Assembly (NCBI RefSeq): GCF_028609865.1
Contig: NZ_CP063194.1
Coordinates: 2,046,001 to 2,110,000, forward strand
Origin: Corynebacterium jeddahense
GTDB lineage: Bacteria > Actinomycetota > Actinomycetes > Mycobacteriales > Mycobacteriaceae
Length of the DNA stretch: 64,000 nt
Direction of reading: 5' to 3'
In this document: in pieces, positions 30,563 to 38,446 of the stretch
Layout of the letters: each line of letters begins with the position of its first letter
Position numbering within the stretch: the first letter of the stretch is position 1
Notes under the pieces: generated by a model
Databases searched by the model: none
What the model saw: the letters and a program-made list of their open reading frames with translations, nothing else
What the model was told of the DNA's origin: nothing
Translations under genes and position numbers: made by a program

Positions 30563-31298
30563 GGCACCACGTTACGTTCCCGCCCTCGCGGCCGCCGCCG
30601 CGCTGCTCGGCGCGCTCGCTCTCGGCGACACCGCGCTCGCCTCCCACGTCGAGCGCGGCATCGCCCCGCCCGGCGCGGATGCGACCGTCGCCGGGTTCCC
30701 CTACGCGGCGTCGGCGCTGACCGGGCGGGTGCCTCGCGTGGCGGTGCAGCGCATTGACGAGGACATCCCGGGACCCGGCGTGGGCACGGTGAGCGTCGAG
30801 CTGTTCAACCTCGAGCTCGCCGACCCGCGCGCGGCGCTGCGCGGGGATTTCGTCGGGGCGGACGCGCGCGTGGTGCGCCGCCGCGTGCGCCTCGACGGAG
30901 TCGGCTTCGGCAAGCTGCTCGACATCACCGACCTGGACATGGCCAACCCGTACGACATCTCCCCCTCCGGCGGCGTCGCCAGTGAAGCGCGCCTCACCGG
31001 CACCGTGCCGGGAGCGAGCGAACCGGCCACCGCGGTGGTCACCCTCCGCCTCGAGGACGGCGTGTTCCACATGCGCCCGAGCCAGCTTCTCGACGTCCCT
31101 TCCGGCGAGCAGGACGCCGTCCTCGCCGGCTTCACGCTCGACCTGGACACGCGCGAGCTCCCGCTCGACGGGCCGGCGGATCTCGTGCAACTCAACGGCG
31201 GGTCCATCGAGTTCTCCCGCGACCGGGTGAACACCCGCGTTGAGGCGGCGGACCTCGAGCCGCGCGCCGGAGCGTCTACCCTGGGGCAGCATGACTGA
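30561..31298 (+). CDS. LmeA-family (DUF2993) phospholipid-binding protein, exported
   Basis: A 245-residue protein with an N-terminal signal or anchor (APRYVPALAAAAALLGALAL, to about 22) and a DUF2993-type body: VAVQRIDEDIPGPGVGTVSVELFNLELADP, ARLTGTVPG, and paired FTLDLDTRELPL and FSRDRVNTRVEAADLEP strands. In mycobacteria the family member LmeA binds phosphoinositides and affects lipomannan elongation; the role here is inferred by family only. I choose the ATG at 30561 rather than 30549 because a TAGGAT hexamer at about 30545 would overlap the earlier one. It overlaps the next gene by 8 bp. Confidence 0.75.
   Translation: MAPRYVPALAAAAALLGALALGDTALASHVERGIAPPGADATVAGFPYAASALTGRVPRVAVQRIDEDIPGPGVGTVSVELFNLELADPRAALRGDFVGADARVVRRRVRLDGVGFGKLLDITDLDMANPYDISPSGGVASEARLTGTVPGASEPATAVVTLRLEDGVFHMRPSQLLDVPSGEQDAVLAGFTLDLDTRELPLDGPADLVQLNGGSIEFSRDRVNTRVEAADLEPRAGASTLGQHD
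30569..30574 (-). promoter_or_regulatory. Possible -10 element of mshD (leaderless)
   Basis: TAACGT on the minus strand ends 6 nt before the mshD ATG. It lies inside the first codons of the divergent gene. Confidence 0.4.
31277..31282 (+). promoter_or_regulatory. Possible -10 element of the nitrobindin-like gene
   Basis: TACCCT ends 8 nt before the ATG at 31291, inside the end of the upstream gene. Confidence 0.35.
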
Positions 31299-31935
31299 GA
31301 ACACTGCTGACAACAGCGCACCGCTCAACGGCAACGACGCCGTCAACCTCGCCGCGGAGCAGTCCAAGGAGACCGCGCACCGCAACATCCCGGAGCTCGG
31401 GTTCGAGGACATGCCCCTCGCCGCCGACACCGCGAACCTGCGCTACGGCCCGAGCCTGCACGACGGCCTGCTCGCCCTCCTGCCGCTCGTCGGCGTGTGG
31501 TCCGGCTCGGGCCAGGCGAACGACAACGGCGACGAGTACGCGTTCGGCCAGCAGCTCGTCGTTTCCCACGATGGGGAGAACTACCTGCGCTTCGAGTCCC
31601 GCATCTGGCGCCTCGACGCGGAGGGCAACGCCACCGGGGCCGACCAGCGTGAAGTCGGGTTCTGGCGCATCTCGCTCAAGGACGAGATCGAGGTGACGCT
31701 CACGAATTCCCGCGGCCTCGTGGAAATCATGTACGGCGAGCCGGTGAACGAGCGCGCGTGGCAGCTCACCAGCGCCTCCACCATCGCCACCGAGACCGGC
31801 CCGGCGAGCCACGGCCCGGGCAAGCGCCTCTACGGCCTCATGCCGAACAACAACCTCGGCTGGGTGGACGAGCGCGCCGTGGACGGCGAGATGGTGCCGT
31901 ACATGTCCGCCGAGCTCAAGCGGGTCGCCGGCTAG
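31291..31935 (+). CDS. Nitrobindin-like heme-binding beta-barrel protein (FABP family)
   Basis: A 214-residue protein. After a ~50-residue polar tail comes a 10-stranded barrel with the nitrobindin signature LLPLVGVWSGSGQA (about 70-83), FGQQLVVSHDGENYLRFESRIW, REVGFWRIS, IEVTLTNSRGLVEIMYGEP and the C-terminal MPNNNLGWVDERA. Bacterial nitrobindins and THAP4-type barrels bind ferric heme and react with peroxynitrite. The distal heme ligand is not certain by eye. Overlaps the upstream LmeA-like gene by 8 bp (ATGACTGA). Confidence 0.85.
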   Translation: MTENTADNSAPLNGNDAVNLAAEQSKETAHRNIPELGFEDMPLAADTANLRYGPSLHDGLLALLPLVGVWSGSGQANDNGDEYAFGQQLVVSHDGENYLRFESRIWRLDAEGNATGADQREVGFWRISLKDEIEVTLTNSRGLVEIMYGEPVNERAWQLTSASTIATETGPASHGPGKRLYGLMPNNNLGWVDERAVDGEMVPYMSAELKRVAG

Positions 31936-31982
31936 ACGGTACCGGCGCGGTTACGGACAAGCGCCGTCACGGCCAAACGCCG

Positions 31983-32885
31983 TCACGCGACGGCGTCGGC
32001 GATGAGCTGCCGGATCTCGGCCTCGTTGTCCGGGGCGGCGAGCTTCGTGCCGTCGAGGCGCTTCACGCGCGTGGCGATGCGCGTCGAGCTGACGAGCCAG
32101 ACGGATTCCGCCTTGAACAGCTCCCCGACGTAGATGTTCTTCGCCTTGCACTTCCAGCCGAGCCGCTCCGCGTGCTCGAAGATCGCGGCCTGCGTCGTGC
32201 CGGCGAGCACCCCCGGGCCTGGCGCGGGGGTGCGCAGGCGCCCGCCCTTTTTCACCATGAGCACGGAGCTCGTCGCCCCCTCGAGCACGCGGCCCGTGTC
32301 CGGCTCGACGTAGATGACGTCGTCCGCGCCCTGCTCTTTCGCCCAGCGCAGCGCCGCCATCGTGAGCGCGTAGTTGAGCGTCTTCGCGCCGACGCCCAGC
32401 CAGGGCACGTCCGGGTCGATGCTGTAGCCGCGCGGGGTGGTCACCGCCGCGACGCCGTGCTCGCGCTGGTCGAGCACCTCGTCGGCGATCGGGCGGACGG
32501 TGAGCCAGGCGGTGGGCACGCCGGTGGTTTCGCGGCCGCGGGTAAACGTCCACACGCAGCGCGCCTCGACGTCGCCCGCGTCCCCGCCGCGCTCCCCGCA
32601 GTAGTCCGCCACCGCCTCGCGTGTCGCGCGAGCCCACTGCTCGCGCACCGGCTCCGGCAGCCCCATGAGCCGTGCCGAGCGCGCGAAGCGGTCGAGGTGC
32701 TTGTCCAGGTTCTTCGCCTCCCCGCCGCGCACGAGGACGGTCTCGAAGATCCCGTCTCCGCGCGTGACCGCCGCGTCGTCCCAGAACACGTGCGGCATGT
32801 TCGGGTTCTGCCGCCGCACCGAGCCGCCGAACGGCTCCACCAGGTAGATGACGGGCGCGGGCGGGAGCAGGGAGGATTCCGACAT
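31983..32885 (-). CDS. pabC: Aminodeoxychorismate lyase (class IV aminotransferase fold)
   Basis: A 300-residue fold-type IV PLP enzyme. The core is VTRGDGIFETVLVRGG (N-terminal), the PLP lysine in LGVGAKTLNYALTMAAL, EPDTGRVLEGATSSVLMVKKGG and TPAPGPGVLAGTTQAAIFEHAERLG. PabC makes p-aminobenzoate for folate; D-amino acid or branched-chain aminotransferases share this fold. The ygfZ neighbour, a folate-dependent protein, supports the folate role. The ATG at 32885 is 6 nt after TATCAT; the upstream ATG at 32906 is less likely. Confidence 0.82.
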   Translation of the reverse strand: MSESSLLPPAPVIYLVEPFGGSVRRQNPNMPHVFWDDAAVTRGDGIFETVLVRGGEAKNLDKHLDRFARSARLMGLPEPVREQWARATREAVADYCGERGGDAGDVEARCVWTFTRGRETTGVPTAWLTVRPIADEVLDQREHGVAAVTTPRGYSIDPDVPWLGVGAKTLNYALTMAALRWAKEQGADDVIYVEPDTGRVLEGATSSVLMVKKGGRLRTPAPGPGVLAGTTQAAIFEHAERLGWKCKAKNIYVGELFKAESVWLVSSTRIATRVKRLDGTKLAAPDNEAEIRQLIADAVA

Positions 32886-32890
32886 GCCCC

Positions 32891-32897
32891 TATGATA
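32891..32897. promoter_or_regulatory. Shared bidirectional -10 element, pabC/ygfZ
   Basis: The heptamer TATGATA gives TATGAT on the plus strand (8 nt before the ygfZ ATG) and TATCAT on the minus strand (6 nt before the pabC ATG). Only 19 bp separate the two start codons. Confidence 0.6.
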
Positions 32898-32904
32898 GGC
32901 GCTC

Positions 32905-33945
32905 ATGGGTTACGCATCCGAGCTACTTTCGCAGCCTGGGGCCGCCGCGTTGGAGGGGTCCTCGCTTCTCGACGCCGAAGGGGTGGCCTGGCACTACGGC
33001 GACCCCCTCGGCGAGCAGCGCATCGCCGAGCCGACGCTCATCGACCGCTCGCACCGCGCCGTTCTCGCCGTCGCCGGGCCCGACGCCCCCGCCTTCCTCA
33101 ACAACCTCCTTTCGCAGAAGCTTGACGACGTCACCTCCGGGTTCGCCGCCGCGGCCCTCGACCTCGACGCCCAGGGCCGGATCCTGCACCACGCGGACGT
33201 CGCGTTCGTCGACCGCGTGTTCTACCTCGACGTGCCCTCGTATCAGCGCGACTCCTTGGCCGACTACCTGCGCAGGATGGTGTTCTGGTCCGACGTGACC
33301 GTCGAGGAGACCGGTCTCGCGCTGCTCACCGTCCTCGGGGAGCCGGGCGAGCTCGCGCTCGGGCAGGCGTTCACGCGGCGCCTGCCGGGCTGGGGCGCCA
33401 TCGGCCGGACCGACATCGCGGTGCCGCGCGAGCGCCTCGGCGAAGCCGCGCGCGCGTTCCCGCTCGCCGGCCTCATGGCGTTCACCGCCTTCCGCGTCGC
33501 CGCCGGGGAGCCGGAGCTGCGCGCCGACCTCGACGAGAAGTCGATCCCCCACGAGGCGCCCTCCCTCATCAATCGGGGCGGCGCCGTGCGCGCCGTGCAC
33601 CTGGCCAAGGGCTGCTACCGGGGGCAGGAGACGGTCGCCCGCGTGGAAAACCTCGGGCGCTCCCCCCGCCTGCTGGTGAAGCTCCAGCTCGACGGGTCCG
33701 CCCCCACCGAGCCGACCCCGGGCACCACGCTTACCGCCGGCGGGCGCGCCGTGGGCAGGCTGGGCACCGTCGTGCACGACGCGGACGAGGGGCCTGTCGC
33801 CCTCGCGCTGGTCAAGCGCTCCGCACTCGAGGCCCCGCTCGACGCCGGCGGGGTGGCCGCGTCGGTGGACGCGTCGTCGCTGCCGGCGGACGAGGGCGAG
33901 CACGCGGGCCGGAGGGCCGTCGATACGCTACGCGGAAAACTGTAG
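32905..33945 (+). CDS. ygfZ: Folate-binding YgfZ/GcvT-like protein
   Basis: A 346-residue protein of the YgfZ/IBA57 family, which assists maturation or repair of certain iron-sulfur enzymes using tetrahydrofolate. The diagnostic motif is HLAKGCYRGQETVARVENLG (about 233-252) with the conserved Cys. Upstream lie LIDRSHRAVLAVAGPDAPAFLNNLLSQ and DAQGRILHHADV. It is transcribed divergently from pabC from a shared -10 region and is probably leaderless. A copy of the CGTCGATACGC motif lies within the last codons. Confidence 0.9.
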   Translation: MGYASELLSQPGAAALEGSSLLDAEGVAWHYGDPLGEQRIAEPTLIDRSHRAVLAVAGPDAPAFLNNLLSQKLDDVTSGFAAAALDLDAQGRILHHADVAFVDRVFYLDVPSYQRDSLADYLRRMVFWSDVTVEETGLALLTVLGEPGELALGQAFTRRLPGWGAIGRTDIAVPRERLGEAARAFPLAGLMAFTAFRVAAGEPELRADLDEKSIPHEAPSLINRGGAVRAVHLAKGCYRGQETVARVENLGRSPRLLVKLQLDGSAPTEPTPGTTLTAGGRAVGRLGTVVHDADEGPVALALVKRSALEAPLDAGGVAASVDASSLPADEGEHAGRRAVDTLRGKL

Positions 33946-34009
33946 GCCAACTGTGGGCGCGCATAGGCGCAGCGTAGGGGCCTAAAGCGCATTTTTCGTT
34001 GGCGCAGGC

Positions 34010-34015
34010 TATAGT
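34010..34015 (+). promoter_or_regulatory. Probable -10 element of the DUF3073 gene
   Basis: TATAGT lies 82 bp before the DUF3073 ATG, giving a leader of about 75 nt with the short hairpin GAGGCCGCCTC followed by TTTTT. Confidence 0.5.
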
Positions 34016-34096
34016 GTCCTACAGGAAAATAACGATAAAAAGTATGAGGCCGCCTCTTTTTGCAGGCCGCCCTAACCACCTCAAGGGGGTCACGCC

Positions 34097-34306
34097 ATGG
34101 GCCGCGGACGCGCGAAAGCCAAGCAGACCAAGGTTGCTCGCCAGCTGAAGTACAACACTCCTGAAATGGACCTCGATTCCCTGCAGCGGGAACTGTCCGG
34201 TCAGGCGCCCCAGCGCAACTGGGACGACGACGAGCCCGAGGTGGACGACCAGTACTCGGACTACGCCGACTGGGACGAGGACGAGGAAGACGACGCGCGC
34301 CGCTAG
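34097..34306 (+). CDS. DUF3073 small acidic protein
   Basis: A 69-residue protein with a basic N-terminus (GRGRAKAKQTKVARQLKY), the conserved TPEMDLDSLQREL, and a very acidic C-terminal half (DDDEPEVDD to DEDEEDDARR). This matches the actinobacterial DUF3073 family, whose function is unknown. AGGGGGT upstream may serve as ribosome binding site. It is followed by a strong intrinsic terminator and stands alone as a monocistronic unit, so it is probably well expressed. Confidence 0.85.
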   Translation: MGRGRAKAKQTKVARQLKYNTPEMDLDSLQRELSGQAPQRNWDDDEPEVDDQYSDYADWDEDEEDDARR

Positions 34307-34321
34307 CGAAGTTGCGCGCAC

Positions 34322-34346
34322 GAAGGCACCTTGCGGGGTGCCTTTT
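34322..34346 (+). terminator. Intrinsic terminator after the DUF3073 gene
   Basis: AAGGCACC-TTGCGG-GGTGCCTT followed by TTT. It also faces the end of purM (34364). Confidence 0.85.
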
Positions 34347-34363
34347 TCGCGTCCCGCGCGGCC

Positions 34364-35431
34364 CTAGTACTGCGGATGCGAGCCGGTGAGCACCGCGCGG
34401 GAGGTCTCCCCCGCCGCGGCGGCGCGCACCTCGCCGAGCTCCCACGCCTCGATGTGGCGGGCGGCGAGGATGGCCAGCGCGCGGTCGCGGTCCTGCGGGC
34501 TGACCACGGCCACCATGCCCACACCCATGTTGAACGTCTTCTCCATCTCGGCGTCCGGCACATGGCCGACGGACTTGATGGTGCGGAAGATCGCGCCCGG
34601 GGCCCACGTGCCGCGGCGCATCTCCGCGACGAGGCCCTCGGGGATGATGCGTTCCATATTGTCGGCGAGCCCGCCGCCGGTGACGTGGCAGAACGTGCGC
34701 ACGTCGCACTCCGCGGCCAGTTCGAGGCAGTCGAGGGCGTAGATGCGGGTCGGCTCGAGCAACTCCTCCCCGAGCGTGCGCCCCAGCTCCTCCATCTCGG
34801 CGTTCAGCGGCAGCCCGGCGCGCTCGAGCAGGACGTGGCGGGCCAACGAGTAGCCGTTGGAGTGGAGGCCGGAAGACGCCATCGCGATGATGGCGTCGCC
34901 CTCGCGCACCTTATCCGGGCCGAGCAGGTCCGCCGCCTCGACGACGCCGACTGCGGTGGCGGAGACGTCGTACTCGTCCGGATCCATCACGCCCGGGTGC
35001 TCCGCCGTCTCGCCGCCGAGCAGGGCGCAGCCGGCCTGCACACAGCCCTCGGCGATGCCGGCGACGATCTCCGCGACCTTCTCCGGCACGACCTTGCCGA
35101 TGGCGATGTAGTCCTGCAGGAACAGCGGCTCCGCCCCGCACACGACGAGGTCGTCGACGCACATGGCCACGAGGTCGATGCCGATGGTGTCGTGCTTGTC
35201 CATCGCCTGGGCGACGGCGAGCTTCGTGCCCACGCCGTCGGAGCCGGCCGCGAGCAGCGGCTCCTTGTACTTGCCCAGCGCGAACAAGCCGGCGAACCCG
35301 CCGAGGCCGCCGCGGACTTCGGGGCGGGAGGCGCGCTTCGCGTGCGGGGCGAACAGCTCGACAGCCTTGTCGCCTGCCTCTATGGACACGCCGGCCGCTT
35401 CGTAGGAAACCTGCTGGTCTTCGGTAGTCAT
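34364..35431 (-). CDS. purM: Phosphoribosylformylglycinamidine cyclo-ligase (AIR synthetase)
   Basis: A 355-residue ATP-dependent enzyme closing the imidazole ring (FGAM to AIR), the fifth step of purine synthesis. Typical stretches are SYEAAGVSIEAGDKAVE, LLAAGSDGVGTKLAVAQ, HDTIGIDLVAMCVDDL, GCALLGGETAEHPGVM, ASSGLHSNGYSLAR and HVTGGGLADNMER. It begins immediately after the purF stop (TAAATG), so it is co-transcribed with purF. It is convergent with the DUF3073 gene. Confidence 0.97.
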   Translation of the reverse strand: MTTEDQQVSYEAAGVSIEAGDKAVELFAPHAKRASRPEVRGGLGGFAGLFALGKYKEPLLAAGSDGVGTKLAVAQAMDKHDTIGIDLVAMCVDDLVVCGAEPLFLQDYIAIGKVVPEKVAEIVAGIAEGCVQAGCALLGGETAEHPGVMDPDEYDVSATAVGVVEAADLLGPDKVREGDAIIAMASSGLHSNGYSLARHVLLERAGLPLNAEMEELGRTLGEELLEPTRIYALDCLELAAECDVRTFCHVTGGGLADNMERIIPEGLVAEMRRGTWAPGAIFRTIKSVGHVPDAEMEKTFNMGVGMVAVVSPQDRDRALAILAARHIEAWELGEVRAAAAGETSRAVLTGSHPQY

Positions 35432-36931
35432 TTACGCTTCAGCGCCTTTCTGGATGCGACGGACAAGGTCGGCGTTGTCGTTCCCCTCGGGCAGGCCGAG
35501 CGGGTAGTGGCCGGTGAAACAGGCCGCGCAGAGGTTTTCTTCCGGCTGGTTCGAGGCTGCGATCATGTCATCGATGGGCACGAACGCGAGCGAGTCCGCG
35601 CCGATGACGGTGCGGATGGACTCGGCGATCGCCTCGTCGCTGTCGGTGCGGCCGTGGTTGGCGATGAGTTCGCCGGGGCTGGCGAAGTCGATGCCGTAGA
35701 AGCACGGCCACTTCACCGGTGGCGCGGCGATGCGCACGTGCACCTCGGCTGCGCCGGCCTCGCGCAGCATGCGGATGAGCTTGCGCTGGGTATTGCCGCG
35801 CACGATCGAATCGTCCACGACGACGAGCTTCTTGCCCTCGATCACCTCGCGCACCGGGTTGAGCTTGAGCCGCAGGCCGAGCTGGCGCAGCGTGTCCGAG
35901 GGTTGGATGAACGTGCGGCCCACGTACGCGTTTTTCATCATGCCCTGCTTGAACGGGATACCGGACTCCTCCGCGTACCCGATCGCGGCGGGCGTGCCGG
36001 ATTCCGGCACGGGCATGACCAGGTCCGCCTCGACCGGGTTCACGCGGGCGAGGCGCCGCCCGATTTCCATGCGCGAGGAGTTCACGGACCGGCCCTCGAT
36101 GACGGAGTCGGGCCGCGCGACGTAGACGTACTCGAACACGCAGTGTGCCTTCGGGGTCTCGGCGAAGCGCTCGGAGTGGATGCCCGAGTCATCGATGGCC
36201 ACAAGCTCGCCGGGCTCGATGTCGCGCACGAAGGACGCGCCGACGATGTCGAGGGCGCACGTCTCCGAGGCGACGACCCAGCCGCCGTCGAGCCGGCCGA
36301 GGGAAAGCGGGCGCACGCCGTGCGGGTCGCGGGCGGCGTAGAGGGTGTGGCCGTCCGTGATCATGAAGCAGAACGCGCCCTTGACGCGGGGCAGGAGCTC
36401 CCGGCAGGCGTCGAGAAGCGACTTGTCCTCCGTGACCCGGTCCGCGAGCAGTGCGGAGACCACCGCGGTGTCGGAGGAGGAGCCCTGCCCATTCACGCCG
36501 GAGGCGGGGATGAGCTTGCGCTCGATCGCCTCGGCCTGCAGCTCCATGTAGTTGATGAGGTTGCCGTTGTGGGCGAGCGCGATGTCCGTGCCGTTCGGCG
36601 AGGTGCGGAACATCGGCTGGACGTTCTCCCACGAGTTGCCTCCCGCGGTGGAGTAGCGGGTGTGGCCGATGGCGACGTCGCCCTGCAGCGCCTCGAGCAC
36701 CGGCTCGTCGAAGACCTGGCTGACCAGCCCGGTGTCCTTGAACACGACGACCTTGTCGCGCTCGCCCACCGCGATGCCGGCGCCCTCCTGGCCGCGGTGC
36801 TGCAGCGCGAACAGGCCGAAGTAGCTCAGCTTCGCCACGTCCTCACCCGGCGCCCACACGCCGAAGACGCCGCACTCCTCGCGCGGTGCGGGGTCGAGAT
36901 CCTGACTTTCCATAGGGCTCTCCGTAAGCAC
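35432..36931 (-). CDS. purF: Amidophosphoribosyltransferase
   Basis: About 499 residues (493 if the ATG at 36913 is used). PurF commits PRPP to purine synthesis. The N-terminal nucleophile Cys is in REECGVFGVWAPG after a short propeptide. The PRPP loop is VVVDDSIVRGNTQRKLI. Four Cys consistent with the B. subtilis-type 4Fe-4S cluster are visible: HCVFEYVY, WPCFYGID and CAAC near the C-terminus. TACAGT lies 7 nt before the GTG at 36931, favouring a leaderless start there; the ATG at 36913 has GGAGA upstream and is the alternative. It forms an operon with purM. Confidence 0.96.
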   Translation of the reverse strand: MLTESPMESQDLDPAPREECGVFGVWAPGEDVAKLSYFGLFALQHRGQEGAGIAVGERDKVVVFKDTGLVSQVFDEPVLEALQGDVAIGHTRYSTAGGNSWENVQPMFRTSPNGTDIALAHNGNLINYMELQAEAIERKLIPASGVNGQGSSSDTAVVSALLADRVTEDKSLLDACRELLPRVKGAFCFMITDGHTLYAARDPHGVRPLSLGRLDGGWVVASETCALDIVGASFVRDIEPGELVAIDDSGIHSERFAETPKAHCVFEYVYVARPDSVIEGRSVNSSRMEIGRRLARVNPVEADLVMPVPESGTPAAIGYAEESGIPFKQGMMKNAYVGRTFIQPSDTLRQLGLRLKLNPVREVIEGKKLVVVDDSIVRGNTQRKLIRMLREAGAAEVHVRIAAPPVKWPCFYGIDFASPGELIANHGRTDSDEAIAESIRTVIGADSLAFVPIDDMIAASNQPEENLCAACFTGHYPLGLPEGNDNADLVRRIQKGAEA

Positions 36932-36938
36932 GCCCCTC

Positions 36939-36944
36939 ACTGTA
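36939..36944 (-). promoter_or_regulatory. Probable -10 element of purF
   Basis: TACAGT on the minus strand, 7 nt before the GTG at 36931. It lies just after the stop of the preceding gene. Confidence 0.45.
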
Positions 36945-36955
36945 TCCGAGTCACG

Positions 36956-37336
36956 TCAGTGCAGCGCAATCACGGGAAGGCCGGCGGCGATCTCGGCTGC
37001 GCGGGAACCGGAGGCGTCGACGGTACCCAGCTTCAGCTCGTCGTCGAGCGTGGTCAGCCCGGTGGCCAGGCGCAGCCACGTGCGCGCGTCCATCTCCACG
37101 ACGTTCGGCGGGGTGCCGCGCGTGTGCCTGGGTCCTTCGACGCACTGCACCGCCACGAACGGCGGCACGCGCAGCTCCACGGAGTGCCCGGGCAGCTCCT
37201 CGGCCAGCGTGCGGGCGGTGCGGCGGCAGGCGTTCGCAAGCTCGCTTCTCGACGGCTCCGCTTCCCCACCGTCCAACCACCCCGCCACGGCCTGGACGGC
37301 CTCGCGCGTGAGCACCGGGTCCTGTTTCTGCACCAT
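36956..37336 (-). CDS. Sterol carrier (SCP-like) family protein, actinobacterial type
   Basis: A 126-residue soluble protein. Recognisable stretches are ELANACRRTARTLAEELPGHSVELRVPPFVAVQCVEGPRHTRG-type sequence in the middle and DARTWLRLATGLTTLDDELKLG, which resembles the SCP-2 fold ligand region. Actinobacteria often carry such a gene beside purF; its ligand is not established. The start is the ATG at 37336, 8 nt after TAATAT; the open frame continues upstream antisense to the thioesterase gene and is not used. The stop is only 12 bp from the purF -10. Confidence 0.7.
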   Translation of the reverse strand: MVQKQDPVLTREAVQAVAGWLDGGEAEPSRSELANACRRTARTLAEELPGHSVELRVPPFVAVQCVEGPRHTRGTPPNVVEMDARTWLRLATGLTTLDDELKLGTVDASGSRAAEIAAGLPVIALH

Positions 37337-37344
37337 GGTGGCCC

Positions 37345-37351
37345 ATATTAA
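37345..37351. promoter_or_regulatory. Shared AT-rich -10 region, SCP-like/thioesterase pair
   Basis: The island ATATTAA gives TAATAT on the minus strand (8 nt before the ATG at 37336) and, starting one base further left (37346), TATTAA on the plus strand (9 nt before the ATG at 37361). Only 24 bp separate the start codons. Confidence 0.5.
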
Positions 37352-37360
37352 GGTGTCGGC

Positions 37361-38368
37361 ATGCCCAATACCCCCGTCGCCACAGAGCGCTCCCCGCGCG
37401 TCACCCTCCGTTTCATGGCATCGCCCACCGACGTCCTGCACCACGGCGCGCAGGGTGTCTCCGGCGGGCGCGTGCTGGAGTGGATCGACAAAGCCGCCTA
37501 CGCCTGCGCGGCGCAGTGGTCCGCCACCTACTGCGTTACCGCCTACGTGGGCCACATCCACTTCACCCGCCCGATCCCGTCCGGCCACATCGTCGAGGTC
37601 CGCTCCCGCATCGCCATGACGGGCCGATCCTCGATGCATATCGTCAACGAGGTGCTCTCCGCCGACCCGCGCGAGGGTGTGTTCACCCGCGCCTGCGACT
37701 GCCTCGTCGTGTTCGTGGCCAAGGACCCGGACACCGGCAAGTCCATGCCGGTGCCCACGTTCGTGCCCACGAACGACGAGGAGCGCCGCGTGGCCAAGGC
37801 CGCCGAGTCCCGCATCGACCTGCGCAAGGCCATCGAGGCGGAGATGGAGGCCCAGACCTACACCGACAACTCCACCGCGCCGCGCATCGTGCACCGTTTC
37901 ATGGCCAAGCCCACCGACGTGAACTGGGGCGGCAACGTCCACGGCGGCACCGCGATGGAGTGGATCGACGAGGCCGGCCTTGCCTGCACGATGGAGTGGT
38001 CCGGGGAGCGCACCGTCGCGGTCTACGCCGGTGGCATTCGCTTCTACCACCCAGTGCACATCGGCGACCTCATCGAGGTGGACGCGCGCATCACGCGCAC
38101 CGACTCGCGCTCGATCCACACTTCCGTGCACCTACGCGCGGGCGACCCGCGGGGCGGGCGGGACTCGCTTGTCGACGCGATCCACGCCACGTTCACCTAC
38201 ATCGGCATCGACATCGACGGCAACCCGCTGCCGGCGCGCAAGTTCGTCCCCGTCACCGACGAGGACAAGCGCCTCTGGGAACACACCCAGACGCTCAAAG
38301 ACCTGCGCGGGCAGTACGAGCCGGAGCCGCTCGTCGAGCCGGCCCCGGCCGTGCAGCGCACGTTTTAG
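37361..38368 (+). CDS. Acyl-CoA thioesterase with two hotdog domains
   Basis: A 335-residue protein with tandem hotdog folds (about 14-135 and 170-295). Each has the acyl-CoA hydrolase signature: VSGGRVLEWIDKAAYACA with HIHFTRPIPSGHIVEV in the first, and VHGGTAMEWIDEAGLAC with IRFYHPVHIGDLIEVDARI in the second. Such proteins hydrolyse acyl-CoAs to the free acid and CoA. The domains are joined by a basic/acidic helical linker (RRVAKAAESRIDLRKAIEAE). It is divergent from the SCP-like gene with 24 bp between start codons. Substrate chain length unknown. Confidence 0.88.
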   Translation: MPNTPVATERSPRVTLRFMASPTDVLHHGAQGVSGGRVLEWIDKAAYACAAQWSATYCVTAYVGHIHFTRPIPSGHIVEVRSRIAMTGRSSMHIVNEVLSADPREGVFTRACDCLVVFVAKDPDTGKSMPVPTFVPTNDEERRVAKAAESRIDLRKAIEAEMEAQTYTDNSTAPRIVHRFMAKPTDVNWGGNVHGGTAMEWIDEAGLACTMEWSGERTVAVYAGGIRFYHPVHIGDLIEVDARITRTDSRSIHTSVHLRAGDPRGGRDSLVDAIHATFTYIGIDIDGNPLPARKFVPVTDEDKRLWEHTQTLKDLRGQYEPEPLVEPAPAVQRTF

Positions 38369-38386
38369 CGCTTTTTGGGGGTCGGG

Positions 38387-38446
38387 GGTGGTGCGAGAGG
38401 GAATGAGGACAGTTTTGTCCTCAATCCCTTCGGGCCCTACACCACC
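38387..38446. terminator. Long hairpin between the convergent thioesterase and purL genes
   Basis: The inner stem of 13 bp (38399-38411 with 38416-38428, one mismatch, GTTT loop) is flanked by GGTGGTG (38387) and CACCACC (38440). It reaches the first base of the purL stop. No T-run. Confidence 0.6.
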
